Shown: positions 37,123-47,200 of the stretch, piece after piece | Position numbering within the stretch: the stretch's first letter is position 1 | Layout: each line of letters begins with the position of its first letter | DNA from: Saprospiraceae bacterium | Lineage (GTDB): Bacteria > Bacteroidota > Bacteroidia > Chitinophagales > Saprospiraceae | Assembly (NCBI GenBank): GCA_016706365.1 | Contig: JADJJU010000023.1 | Location: forward strand, 186,001 to 250,000 | Length of the DNA: 64,000 nt | Reading direction: 5' to 3' | Notes under the pieces: model-generated | What the model was told of the DNA's origin: nothing | What the model saw: only the letters and a program-made list of their open reading frames with translations | The model's database searches: none | Program-made: the position numbers and the translations under genes

Positions 37123-37908
37123 ATGAGCCACAGAATTAAATATATCATGATTCGCCTTATTTTGTTGAGTATGATTGTACTCACCGGCTGGGTTCTGGTA
37201 TCTGCTGTGGGAAGGACTATGAAGAGTCGCTCAGAAACAATTCAGTATAAGATTACAGGTTCGGAAACCAATAATGCAATGGTTACTGAGGATGATCTGA
37301 AAGTAATATTGGATAAAGAGTTCAATGCAATATTAGTTGGCGCTCCAATATCTGATGTTGATATTCAGGCGATTGAAAAGCGAATGGAAAAGGAAGAATT
37401 GATTCAGTCAGTTCAGGTATATCTGGACGCGAATAATCAATTGCATATAGAAGTCGAGCCGATGATTGCAGCGTTGAGGGTAATGGATGACAGAGGAAGA
37501 AATTATTATCTGGATCCAACGGGGGTCCGTTTTCCGGTGTCAAAACATTATACTCCAAGAGTACCGGTGGTGACAGGTCAATTGCCGGTATATGAAAAGC
37601 CGGTATTGGAAGAAAAGGAAGGCAATATCCTGAAAGAGGTATTTGAATTGTCTTCATTATTAAGAAATGATGAATTCTTATCTGCATTGATTGAACAAAT
37701 TCATGTAGATGAAAATAATAAAATCATCCTTGTGCCTAAAGTAGGTGATCATGTGATCAGGTATGGCAGACACAATGAAGATGGATTGGAGAGATTGGAC
37801 AATCTGAAAGTTTTTTACAAAGAAGGGATGCCTTACGAAGGGTGGAACAAGTACGAAGCGATCAGTATAGAATATAAGGGCCAGGTGGTTTGTACTCATA
37901 AAGAGTAG
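37123..37908 (+). CDS. ftsQ: FtsQ/DivIB-like division protein
   Basis: The 261-residue bitopic protein has a short cytoplasmic N-terminus, one membrane span (about 8-28, IMIRLILLSMIVLTGWVLVS) and a periplasmic region with a POTRA-like part (about 40-110) and a beta domain (YYLDPTGVRFPVS, PVVTGQLP). FtsQ links early and late divisome proteins through FtsL and FtsB. Position directly between murC and ftsA supports the call. Confidence 0.88.
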   Translation: MSHRIKYIMIRLILLSMIVLTGWVLVSAVGRTMKSRSETIQYKITGSETNNAMVTEDDLKVILDKEFNAILVGAPISDVDIQAIEKRMEKEELIQSVQVYLDANNQLHIEVEPMIAALRVMDDRGRNYYLDPTGVRFPVSKHYTPRVPVVTGQLPVYEKPVLEEKEGNILKEVFELSSLLRNDEFLSALIEQIHVDENNKIILVPKVGDHVIRYGRHNEDGLERLDNLKVFYKEGMPYEGWNKYEAISIEYKGQVVCTHKE

Positions 37909-37966
37909 TTGCTTTCCGGGTCTCAATTTGGTGTAAGAAAACTATTTGATAACTATTAATCAGGTT

Positions 37967-39490
37967 ATGATGGAAAGCAACAGTCATCAGGCTAATCCGG
38001 TAGTGGTAGCTGTGGATATTGGTACTACCAAGGTATGTGCCATAGCAGGTCGCCGCAACGAATACGGAAAAATTGAGATATTGGCACTCAGTAAGGTCGA
38101 GTCAGAGGGAGTCACAAGAGGTGTGGTCGCAAATATTGAAAAAACGGTAAAAGCGATTTCCGAAGCGATCGAAAATATCGAGAAAAAACTTCGTGCCAAA
38201 GTAAATACTGTCCATGTAGGCATTGCAGGCCAGCACATCAAAAGCATCCAGCACAGGGGCATTCTAATGCGTGAAAATGCGCATTCAGAAATTGATGACA
38301 ACGATATTAAAAAACTTATACGCGACATGCACCGCCTGGTACTTCCACCAGGTGACAAGATCATTCACGTAGTTCCTCAGGAATATACAGTGGATAATGA
38401 ACCGGGAATTATCGATCCCATCGGTATGTCTGGTGTTCGTCTTGAAGCAAATTTTCACATTATAACAGGGCAGGATACAGCTTCCAGCAACCTTAAGCGT
38501 TGCTTCGAAAGAGTACATCTGAATGTAGCAGATCTTACATTGGAGCCAATAGCTTCTTCTCATGCAGTGCTAACTGATGAAGAGCGCGAGGCGGGAGTAG
38601 CTCTGATTGATATCGGAGGTGGTACGACTGATCTTACTATTTTTCATGACGGAATTCTTCGCCATGCAGCAGTTATTCCTTTTGGAGGGAATGTAGTGAC
38701 CAAGGATATCAAGGAAGGATGTACTGTCATGCAGCAGCAAGCTGAAAAACTTAAGATTAAGTTTGGTTGCGCACTTGCTGATGAGGTTACTGACAATAGA
38801 ATTATTACTATCCCTGGTTTCAAGGGAAGAGACAATAAAGAAATCTCTGAAAAAAACCTGGCATTGATCATTCAGGCCAGAGTAGAAGAAATCATGGATT
38901 ATGCTTTGTCTGAAATCAGAAGATCAGGGTATGAAAACAAGCTGATTGGCGGACTGGTTTTGACAGGTGGGGGATCATTACTGAAACACCTGGACCTACT
39001 GGCAGAATATCATACTGGTATTCAATCACGTATCGGACATCCAATTGAACATTTGGCTCATGGTTATGCTCCTCAGCTTTCAAGTCCAATTTATTCAACT
39101 GCGATCGGACTTTTGATTAATGGTCTGGATAATGCTGAAGAAACAGAAATTGAACTCTGGGAGGCCCCTCCCGAAGAAAAAATAATCAAACCAACAAATT
39201 TCCAGAAAGAAAAGGAAAAAGAAAAGCCGAAGGATACACAATCTCCTTCAACTGGTTCTTCATGGAATTTTTTCTCTAAAAAAGCAACACCGAAAGCAGA
39301 GAAACCTGCGGCAATTATAAGAGAGAAAGAATTGGTCAAGGTAGAAGAATTTGCAAAGCCTGAAATCAAAAACAAGGTGGTTAAATCACCTAAAGGACAA
39401 CAGGTAAGCACAGCTTCGAAATTCTTTGACAAGCTATACATGAGCACAAAGGAATGGCTGGAAGCTTCACCTGATAATGATTTCAGATAA
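37967..39490 (+). CDS. ftsA: FtsA, actin-like division protein
   Basis: The start is taken at ATG 37967; the in-frame TTG at 37946 adds seven residues. The 507-residue actin-fold ATPase shows the phosphate-1 loop VDIGTTKVCAIAGRR, the SHS2/1C insertion, phosphate-2 ALIDIGGGTTDLTIF and the adenosine motif LTGGGSLL. The C-terminus (about 400-507) is long and Lys/Glu/Pro-rich, then a helix KFFDKLYMSTKEWLE, probably the membrane-targeting amphipathic helix. FtsA tethers FtsZ filaments to the membrane. Confidence 0.94.
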   Translation: MMESNSHQANPVVVAVDIGTTKVCAIAGRRNEYGKIEILALSKVESEGVTRGVVANIEKTVKAISEAIENIEKKLRAKVNTVHVGIAGQHIKSIQHRGILMRENAHSEIDDNDIKKLIRDMHRLVLPPGDKIIHVVPQEYTVDNEPGIIDPIGMSGVRLEANFHIITGQDTASSNLKRCFERVHLNVADLTLEPIASSHAVLTDEEREAGVALIDIGGGTTDLTIFHDGILRHAAVIPFGGNVVTKDIKEGCTVMQQQAEKLKIKFGCALADEVTDNRIITIPGFKGRDNKEISEKNLALIIQARVEEIMDYALSEIRRSGYENKLIGGLVLTGGGSLLKHLDLLAEYHTGIQSRIGHPIEHLAHGYAPQLSSPIYSTAIGLLINGLDNAEETEIELWEAPPEEKIIKPTNFQKEKEKEKPKDTQSPSTGSSWNFFSKKATPKAEKPAAIIREKELVKVEEFAKPEIKNKVVKSPKGQQVSTASKFFDKLYMSTKEWLEASPDNDFR

Positions 39491-39555
39491 AACTTATTAC
39501 CCAACGAATTAAGGACGAGGAACGATCTATTAGATTACTACAAATTGAATGCTAT

Positions 39556-41088
39556 ATGGAATTTGAACTACCAAAACACGAACGCTCTATCATCAAAGTA
39601 ATTGGTGTGGGAGGCGGTGGAAGCAATGCAGTTACCCACATGTACAAACAGGGTATCGTAGGGGTTGATTTCGCCATTTGTAATACAGATAATCAGGCAC
39701 TGGAATTGAGTCCGGTACCTACCAAAATACAATTAGGCCCCAGCCTCACGGAGGGGAGGGGTGCAGGCTCAAAGCCTGAAGTAGGCAAGAATGCCTGTAT
39801 TGAATCCATCGAAGATATCACCACTTTCCTTCAGGACAACACAAAAATGTTGTTTGTGACTGCAGGGATGGGCGGTGGTACAGGAACAGGAGCAGGTCCT
39901 ATTATAGCTCAGCTAGCCCGCGAAATGGGAATACTGACTGTAGGTATCGTGACCCTTCCATTTACTTTTGAAGGTCGCAGAAGAGGTGGACATGCTATCG
40001 AAGGTCTGGAAGAAATGAGAGATAGTGTGGATGCACTGATCATAATTTCAAACGATAAACTACGTGAGATGCATGGCAATCTCGCTTTATCTGATGCTTT
40101 TTCACAGGCAGATGACGTATTGACAACAGCCGCAAAAGGCATTGCTGAAATCATCACTGTGCCGGGTTATGTAAACGTGGATTTTGAAGATGTCAATACT
40201 GTAATGCGTAACAGCGGAGTGGCTATCATGGGTACAGCACTGGCTGAAGGGACTGATCGCGCCAGAAAAGCAGTAGAAGTAGCTCTCAATTCTTCTTTAT
40301 TGAAAGACAATGATATCAAAGGAGCAAAATATATCCTTCTAAATATTACTTCCGGAAATAAGGAAGTCACTATGGACGAAATCGGGCAGATTACAGAATA
40401 CGTTCAGGATGCTGCCGGACATGGTACAGATCTTATCTGGGGTAATTGTACAGATGAAACATTAGGTGACAAAATCAGTGTAACTATTATTGCTACAGGT
40501 TTTGAATCAAAAATGTTGTTTGAAACAGACCTGGAGAACAAGGTTGTTGAAATGAATAAGCCGGCTCCGGAGATCAAAATCTCCCCGGTAGAAGTTACAT
40601 CTCCGATGATTGAAAACGTCATAAAAGAAGTGATCGCTATTGCTGCAAAGGAAAATGTAGAGTTGGAAAATAAAAAGATGGATTCTGTCAATAAGACTCC
40701 ATTTGATATTAGAGTAACAGAATCTGAATTAAACAGGTCTCATTTGTTCGACGCTAAGGATCAACCGGGTATTGAAAAATACACCAGCACTCAGAATCCT
40801 CATGAGGAGCCATTCGCTTCCAATCCAAAGCAAGATCGGGTCTCTGCTTTCAGAGAACAGAAGGAAAAGGAACGTCGTGAATATTTACGACAATTGAGCA
40901 GCAAACTCAATAATCCTCAATCCATTCTAGATCTTGAAAGAGAACCGGCATACCTGAGGAAAAAAGTGGTCTTAGAAGAAGTTGTAGATTCTGCTGACCA
41001 GAAAATTTCCAGGATGAGTTACAATCCTGAGGAAGATCAGCCATTCAGAAATCACGGAAATCAGTATCTGCACGACAACGCAGATTAG
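39556..41088 (+). CDS. ftsZ: FtsZ, tubulin-like division GTPase
   Basis: The 510-residue protein has the tubulin signature VTAGMGGGTGTGAGP (about 97-111), the N-terminal GVGGGGSNAVTHM and the T7-loop region NVDFEDVNTVM. FtsZ polymerises into the Z ring. The C-terminal tail (about 330-510) is long, acidic and low-complexity, with RVSAFREQKEKERREYLRQL as a probable helix. The canonical short C-terminal FtsA-binding peptide is not obvious. This gene closes the dcw cluster. Confidence 0.96.
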   Translation: MEFELPKHERSIIKVIGVGGGGSNAVTHMYKQGIVGVDFAICNTDNQALELSPVPTKIQLGPSLTEGRGAGSKPEVGKNACIESIEDITTFLQDNTKMLFVTAGMGGGTGTGAGPIIAQLAREMGILTVGIVTLPFTFEGRRRGGHAIEGLEEMRDSVDALIIISNDKLREMHGNLALSDAFSQADDVLTTAAKGIAEIITVPGYVNVDFEDVNTVMRNSGVAIMGTALAEGTDRARKAVEVALNSSLLKDNDIKGAKYILLNITSGNKEVTMDEIGQITEYVQDAAGHGTDLIWGNCTDETLGDKISVTIIATGFESKMLFETDLENKVVEMNKPAPEIKISPVEVTSPMIENVIKEVIAIAAKENVELENKKMDSVNKTPFDIRVTESELNRSHLFDAKDQPGIEKYTSTQNPHEEPFASNPKQDRVSAFREQKEKERREYLRQLSSKLNNPQSILDLEREPAYLRKKVVLEEVVDSADQKISRMSYNPEEDQPFRNHGNQYLHDNAD

Positions 41089-41144
41089 ATAAGGGTTCTC
41101 GCAGTAAGGGAAAGGGGATTTTTGTTGAATAACATATGGTAAAT

Positions 41145-41832
41145 TTTAAAGATATATAAGATCTCGTCTATTTTCTTGAGTTAGGTTTATTGTTCATGGG
41201 GTACAGAAGCGCCCGGCCGAAGTCCCCATTTTTAAAGATCAAAATTCCGGTTGGATACCGGATGACAGATATAAAAGAGCGTCTATTTTCTTGAGTTAGG
41301 TTTATTGTTCATGGGGTACTGAAGCGCCCGGCTGAAGTCCCCATTTTTAAAGATCAAGATTCCGGTTGGTTCCCGGATAACAGATATAAAAGAGCGTCTA
41401 TTTTCTTGAGTTAGGTTATTGTTCATGGGGTACTGAAGCGCCCGGCTGAGGTCCCCATTTTTAAAGATCATAATTCCGGTTGGTAACCGGATAACAGATA
41501 TAAAAGAGCGTCTATTTTCTTGAGTTAGGTTATTGTTCATGGGGTACTGAAGCGCCCGGCTGAAGTCCCCATTTTTAAAGATCATAATTCCGGTTGGTAA
41601 CCGGATAACAGATATAAAAGATCGTCTATTTTCTTGAGTTAGGTTATTGTTCATGGGGTACGGAAGCGCCCGGCTGAAGTCCCCATTTTTAAAGCTCATG
41701 ATTCCGGTTGGTTGCCGGATAACAGATATAAAAGAGCGTCTATTTTCTTGAGTTAGGTTATTGTTCATGGGGAATGAAGGCGCCCGGCCGACATCCCCAT
41801 TTTTTTTTGAGAGATATTTTCTTGAGCTGCCC
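41145..41832. repeat. tandem repeat of a 114/115-bp unit, about six copies
   Basis: A unit beginning GTCTATTTTCTTGAGTTAGG starts at 41166, 41281, 41396, 41510, 41624 and 41738, so the period is 115, 115, 114, 114, 114. Each complete unit contains GTTCATGGGG, GAAGCGCCCGGC, TCCCCATTTTTAAAGATC and, in some copies, the inverted repeat CCGGTTGGTAACCGG. A partial unit flanks it on the left (about 41145), and the sixth copy is truncated near 41808. Copies differ by few bases, so the array is young or homogenised. The 115-bp copies carry one extra T, which breaks the minus-strand frame that runs through the 114-bp copies; this argues against a protein-coding role. Confidence 0.9.
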
Positions 41833-41868
41833 GGGATTTTTAATCGAAACAATCAGGATTCAACACCG

Positions 41869-41903
41869 GCAAAAAAAAATCCGAAGATTGCCTTCGGATT
41901 CTC
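41869..41903 (-). terminator. rho-independent terminator (minus strand)
   Basis: On the minus strand ATCCGAAG-GCAAT-CTTCGGAT is a perfect stem followed by a run of nine Ts. It implies a minus-strand transcript ending here that enters from the right (above 41910), although no ordinary gene is seen there; see the short frame at 41911-41973. Confidence 0.75.
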
Positions 41904-41910
41904 TGTTGGA

Positions 41911-41973
41911 TTAGCTGCCTTGGTATGAAGGCACTGATCCACTTTTTTGAATTAAGTTATTGTTCACCTCCAC
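41911..41973 (-). other. short frame and degenerate relative of the tandem unit
   Basis: Plus-strand sequence at about 41945-41968 (TTTTTTGAATTAAGTTATTG, TTCAC) is a diverged copy of the repeat-unit start (TTTTCTTGAGTTAGGTTATTG, TTCAT). On the minus strand this gives a 20-residue frame from GTG at 41973 (MEVNNNLIQKSGSVPSYQGS) ending 8 bases before the terminator stem, and the repeat units translate in the same way (MNNNLTQEN). A hairpin CCACCT/AGGTGG lies at 41970-41989. It could be the end of an eroded gene from which the array was amplified, or a short peptide gene; neither is proven. Confidence 0.25.
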
Positions 41974-42311
41974 CTGCGCCCGTAGGTGGTTATTTATTAA
42001 AAGGCAAATAGCATGCCAAACCATTTAATTATAATTTTCAGCTGGATCCGATTTTATCCTGGCTTGATTTTTCTTGTTTCAATGATCCAATTTTCCTGCT
42101 AAGCTCGTATATCAAACTGGTTTAATAGCTGAAAATTTAATTATTATTTTGCACTTATTATAACAGTGAAACAGTGTGTAAACACCCGAAAACCGTCTGA
42201 AAACAATAGGTTCTAAAGGATATATAAATTTCAAATAAACTTCTATAATAAGTTCAGCAATTAAAAATTGAAACTTCGGCCATATTTTATAATCAACTAA
42301 AACCAAAAACC

Positions 42312-42467
42312 ATGGGAAATCTATTGTATTTAATCGCAGTCATTCTGATTATTGCCTGGTTGATAGGCTTTGTTGGGTACAGTGCTGGTGGGATTATTCA
42401 CATTCTTTTAGTAATTGCAGTTATTGCTATTGTTTTAAGAATTATCCAGGGCAGGAATCCAGTTTAG
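42312..42467 (+). CDS. 51-residue lmo0937-family membrane protein
   Basis: This small gene encodes MGNLLYLIAVILIIAWLIGF followed by a second span (IIHILLVIAVIAIVLRIIQG) and ends GRNPV. Two hydrophobic helices separated by a GYSAGG turn are the hallmark of the lmo0937 family, short two-span proteins of unknown function found in many bacteria. The length matches the family. A hairpin at 42515-42548 follows, and another small membrane protein gene lies downstream. Confidence 0.8.
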   Translation: MGNLLYLIAVILIIAWLIGFVGYSAGGIIHILLVIAVIAIVLRIIQGRNPV

Positions 42468-42514
42468 ATAAGAGCTTTCCTAAACAATCCAACCCAAAAT
42501 TATTAAAGATATAC

Positions 42515-42548
42515 GGCGTTTGCTGTTATGTTAATGACAGCATTCGCC
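42515..42548 (+). terminator. hairpin after the lmo0937-family gene
   Basis: GGCGTTTGCTGT (42515-42526) pairs with ACAGCATTCGCC (42537-42548) at 10 of 12 positions around a 10-base loop. There is no T-tract, so it may be a processing or stabilising structure rather than a full terminator. Confidence 0.4.
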
Positions 42549-42625
42549 CTTATCGAAGCCTTCAATTTAGGCACTACATGCCACATTTAACAATCATTGA
42601 TTGTAAATAAAAACAATAAAATTTT

Positions 42626-42949
42626 ATGAAAAAGATCGCAATTTTATTTATCGCTATATGCAGTTTAAGTCTGTCCAATTCTGCTTCAGCAGCGGGTGAT
42701 CCGACTAAAGATCCAATCACAAATAGTAATGCTGTTCCTATGGATACAGCTGCACAAATTAAGGTGCTTGAACTGCGCTTGAATGAAATCAAAGAATTGG
42801 ATAAGTCTGAATTGAGCCGTTCAGAAAAGAAAGAATTAAAGACAGAAGTCAAAGAAATAAAAACAAAAATGAAAGCTTTAAGTGGTGGGGTTTATATCTC
42901 TGCAGGAGCATTGATAGTAATTCTTATCTTGCTGATCATTCTGTTATAG
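42626..42949 (+). CDS. small exported membrane protein with coiled coil
   Basis: The 107-residue protein has a signal peptide (MKKIAILFIAICSLSLSNSA), a short Asp/Pro-rich linker, a helical coiled-coil segment (about 42-88: KVLELRLNEIKELDKSELSR) and a C-terminal membrane span (ISAGALIVILILLIILL). It would sit outside the cytoplasm, tethered by its tail. Such proteins are common in Bacteroidota, often near lmo0937-family genes, but have no assigned function. A terminator follows. Confidence 0.7.
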   Translation: MKKIAILFIAICSLSLSNSASAAGDPTKDPITNSNAVPMDTAAQIKVLELRLNEIKELDKSELSRSEKKELKTEVKEIKTKMKALSGGVYISAGALIVILILLIILL

Positions 42950-42983
42950 TATGACAAAGTTTGGCTTTAATAAGCAAAAAATA

Positions 42984-43016
42984 AAAGGGCACTGTTGATT
43001 CAGATCCCTTTTTTTT
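42984..43016 (+). terminator. rho-independent terminator
   Basis: AAAGGG (42984-42989) and CCCTTT (43006-43011) form a stem with an inner CTG/CAG pair, followed by a run of T. It ends the transcript of the gene at 42626-42949, just before the convergent gene at 43021. Confidence 0.75.
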
Positions 43017-43020
43017 GTGC

Positions 43021-44082
43021 TTAGAGCTTTTCAAAATTTTCTCCACAAATTTCCTTTACCAGCAGCTCACCATAAGCAGCGGAAGGTGTCTTAAATCCTA
43101 AAAGTACTTCGCCTGCTAATATTTTTTGGACAATATGAAGGGCACTCATAGCTGTGAAAGTGTATCCTTCAGGCACAGAATATCTGGCCTGGATTTCCAT
43201 CCCCTTTTCATTCCATACTTTTCCCCACACATGTGAACTTCCTTTTTGTCTTTCTTCTTCTGAAGGTCCGGCAGGAATGCTGTTGATGTAAAATTTTACA
43301 AGCTTCTTAACAATCTTTGATCGCAAAATGGACCCTGCATATCGTTGAATGAATTTGTTACTTCGATACAAAGAAGGTTTGATAGCCATGAACGTCTCTA
43401 TATTCTGTATCCCTGTGCTATGATAAGCCGTCGAAATATCTCCCCAGGGAATGCTCATGCAAAAAAGGAATTTACCCGATTGGAAAGGGACATTCATTGT
43501 GTTAATTCCGGTAGGAATGGCAACAATCTTTCCATTTTTTCTCATGGCTCCCGGGCTGCCAAGGTTTTCAGCCATGGTGATGGCTGTTCCATGCGAAATC
43601 CTGCCCCCCTCCATTGCGAAAGCAAGTTGCAGATGAGTAGCATCAGGTAAAAGCTTATACAGATATTGTGCCATACAGTCAGTCGGAACCACATCAAAAC
43701 CTATTCCGGGCAATAACATTATTTCTGCTTTACTGGCCGCTTCATTTAGACTTTTGGCCATTTCAAAAACTTCTATTTCACCGGTGATATCAGTGTAATG
43801 GACTTTTTCTGCAATACAGGCATTCATCATTTGTGCCGCGGTATGCCGGAAAGGCCCGGCCGCATGTAATACGACCTGGAATGCTCTGATATTGTCACAA
43901 ATTGTTTTGTGATCGTTGAGATCAAATACCCGATAATCGAATCCCAATTCAAATGCCAGCTGTTTCAGTTTTGGCTCTGAGCGACCTGCAAGAATGATAG
44001 GAATATCTTTCTCTTTAGCTAAGCGGGCGATGAGCGTCCCGGTATATCCCGTAGCTCCATATAATATGCAAGAATTCTTCAT
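43021..44082 (-). CDS. saccharopine dehydrogenase-like oxidoreductase
   Basis: With the ATG at 44080-44082 the product is 353 residues and begins MKNSCILYGATGYTGTLIAR, a Rossmann nucleotide-binding motif (GATGYTG). The rest resembles the saccharopine dehydrogenase NADP-binding family and the mycobacterial trans-acting enoyl reductase group (VVLHAAGPFRHTAAQMMNAC, YTDITGEIEVFEMA, LLPGIGFDVVPTDCMA). A reductase acting on a lipid-like or polyketide-like substrate is likely; the exact reaction is unknown. The longer in-frame start at 44115 adds 11 residues before the Rossmann strand and is less likely. Confidence 0.8.
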   Translation of the reverse strand: MKNSCILYGATGYTGTLIARLAKEKDIPIILAGRSEPKLKQLAFELGFDYRVFDLNDHKTICDNIRAFQVVLHAAGPFRHTAAQMMNACIAEKVHYTDITGEIEVFEMAKSLNEAASKAEIMLLPGIGFDVVPTDCMAQYLYKLLPDATHLQLAFAMEGGRISHGTAITMAENLGSPGAMRKNGKIVAIPTGINTMNVPFQSGKFLFCMSIPWGDISTAYHSTGIQNIETFMAIKPSLYRSNKFIQRYAGSILRSKIVKKLVKFYINSIPAGPSEEERQKGSSHVWGKVWNEKGMEIQARYSVPEGYTFTAMSALHIVQKILAGEVLLGFKTPSAAYGELLVKEICGENFEKL

Positions 44083-44238
44083 TGATGTAAATCTAAACAT
44101 CTTAGCTCTTAACATTTAACTTTCGAAGACGGGATATTTTAAATATTAGGAAAACATTAATTTATGCCTAAAATATTCATTTGAATGCAAGAGAAATACT
44201 AAATTTAAACCATTAACAAAACTTCAATCCTTCTGACA

Positions 44239-47200
44239 ATGAAACAAGTTGACTTCTCTCAATTGCAAATATATTGTTTTGCAATTTTTGGAATTATTGT
44301 ATTGAGCTTTATATCAATACCCTCACATGCGCAGGATATTCCGACAACAGAAATCAGAACAACTGAAACTGCAGTTGCAGCTACACATTTTCCATTATTT
44401 GGAGAACAAATTAACTACCAGCACCAGCGATCAGAGGATTTAATTAAAGACGCAGTATTCTTTAAATTGAATCAAACCTCATTGTCCAAATTAATGAAAG
44501 AAAAAAACTATAAGCTTCAGTTGGACATCCCTGTGAAAGGTCGAAAAAATGGATTGAAAGTTAACTTGCAGAGAAAGAACATTTTTGCTCCAGATTTTAA
44601 AGTGCATGTAGCCAGTAATCCTGATGAAGTTTTCCCTTATGAAAAGGGGATATACTATCACGGTAGTCTGGAAGGAACAAAAGAGATAAATGCTGTATTC
44701 AGTATTTTCAATGAAGAAATATTTGGATGGATTATTACTCCGGAAGGAAATTATAATATAGGAAAAATGGAAGACTCTAAGGATGTCTACACTTGTTATT
44801 TGGATAAAAATGCGCCTGCTGTAATTCCAGTTCAATGCAGCACAGCTGATGATGGTAAAGTTTACAGTTTCGGAGAAGTGAATTTCCAAACCAGAGCTAT
44901 GGGTGATTGTATTAAAGTTTTCTTTGGAAGTGGATAATTCAGTAGTTGTAAACCAAGGCAGTGCATTGCTTGCAACAAATTTTGTAACAAATGCATTTGC
45001 ACAAGTTGCTGCAATTTATACTGCTGAAAGTATCGTGATGGTGATGTCAGAAATGTTAGTTTGGGATATGGCAGATCCTTACTCCGGTGCAAACGCAGGG
45101 GTTTATCTATCTCAGTTTCAAAACACAAGAACGAGTATTAACGGTGCTGACCTGGGGCACCTTGTGGCTATGGTTAATAATGGGGGAATTGCAGCTGGAT
45201 TTGATGCCATTTGTAATCCCGAATTGGTGAACAGATTGTGTTATAGTGGAATGACAACAACTATAAACACATACCCCACATATTCTTTCACTCCAAATAT
45301 ATTAGCCCATGAAATGGGACATTTGATTGGATCAAGGCATACTCACGCATGTGTATGGAACGGCAATGGAACTGCCATTGACGGGTGTTCTGGATTCGTT
45401 GAAGGTGGGTGTGCATTACCTGGAAGTCCGGCGGGGGGAGGTACTATTATGAGTTACTGTCATAATGATGGTGTGGGTATAAATTTTAATCTCGGATTTG
45501 GCCCACAACCAGGCAATGTAATACGAAATTCAGTTGCAGCAGCAGACTGTCTTACAAGTGACTGCTCAGCTTGCGATGTGGAAATTTCTTCCATTGTGAT
45601 GACTCCCAATACCGACTGTGGAGCTGCTCCAAATGGCAGCCTTATTGTAGTAGGAACAGCCAGTTCCGGTCCTTTTGGATATTCGATTTCAGGGCCGGTT
45701 TCAATGGCAAATGCGACAGGTGTTTTTGTGAATTTGCCAAATGGGGTGTACACAATTGTGGTTGAAGACTTAAGCTCAAGTAATTGTAAAGCTTTTGCGT
45801 ATCAAACTTTAAACATTCCTAGTGCTGATGTGCCTAAAGTTATTCCAGTAAGTGGAAATACCACTTCTATCTTGAATTTTACTTCTGGTGATCCTATCAC
45901 AAGTATAAAGTTGATTGGCTTACAAATAAACCATTCCTGGATAGGTGATTTGTCTGCCACCCTGACTTCACCTGAAGGAACAGTGATCAGCCTATTCGCC
46001 AGACCAGGTCACCCGGCTGAACCGTTTGGTTGTGATTGGAGAAATATGTATGTCAGCTTTCACGATGGCGCAGCTTTAACAGCAGCAAATCTGGATGCAA
46101 CATGTGAATTTAAATCTTATTCAATATTCGGTGAATATCAATCGATTACTCCATTGAATAGTCTGGTTGGTGAAAATCCTATGGGTAATTGGATTTTGAC
46201 TATTTCAGATGCTGCAGCACCTGATGGAGGAATGGTACTTAACTGGGGTCTCGAAATTTGTTCTGAATGTGTAGCGCCTGTAATTATAACTTGCAATTCT
46301 GACAATGTGCAATTTAACGGGGAATCTTCCATTCCATTAAATTTTGCAGATCTTGCCACTGCTTCCAGTGCATGCGGTTTGGCGACAACAACTTTAAATC
46401 CCAGCAGTATCGATTGTGAGGATATCGGTTCATCAGTATTTGTCACAGCTACTGCAACAGATATAAATGGGAACAGCAACTCCTGCATCAGTCTGGTTTC
46501 TGTGACCGGGCTTCCATGCGGATGGATTCAGCAGCCCAATGGGATCAATTGCCCGGCTGGTAGTCAGGCGAATTACAATGGCGTAAATGACCAATTTACA
46601 ATTCAGGCAAATAATTGTTATTATGCTAATCCATTTAATGCACAATCATTGGCACTAGCAAGTCATGCACTTTGTGGAAATGGCTCAATTACAGCTCAGG
46701 TAGTGAGCATGAATGGTAATGGGTGGGCCGGTATAAATATAAGAGAAACGAATGCTCCCGGGTCAAAAATGGTATCACTTATGACCAATCTGCAGAACTT
46801 CCATAGAAGAGAAGCCCGGCTTACGACTAATGGTGTTGCAATGCCTCAAATATTGCCTAGTCTCAATAGATTCTGGCTTAGATTGGTCAGACAAGGAAAT
46901 TTGATCATTGGATATACTTCCGCAAATGGTGTCAATTGGAGTATGGCCATGCAGGTTCAGATTTCTATGGCTAATTGCGTTCAGGTGGGTTTAGTCGCCA
47001 CAGGTTCCAGTCCGGGAGAACAGGTGACTGCAACATTTGCTAATGTAGCTGTTGCACAAGCTATGATGCGACCTGTGGGAATTGATGGATTCGAACACTC
47101 AGGTTCCCGGGAATTGGAATTACTCAGTATGTATCCAAATCCAGGCTCAGATATCATCTCTCTCAAATGGGCTGATATTCAGGAATCAGGTTGGGAAATT

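Noticed and set aside
41166..41808. CRISPR array
   Set aside because: The whole 114-115-bp unit is conserved, with no variable spacers, and there are no cas genes nearby.
41283..41852. 189-codon minus-strand frame of 38-residue repeats as a protein
   Set aside because: The frame exists because 114 is divisible by three; the two 115-bp copies break it. No signal peptide, promoter or known repeat family is seen.
42112..42306. 64-codon minus-strand frame left of the lmo0937-family gene
   Set aside because: It is AT-rich, has no recognisable domain and ends far from the minus-strand terminator at 41869.
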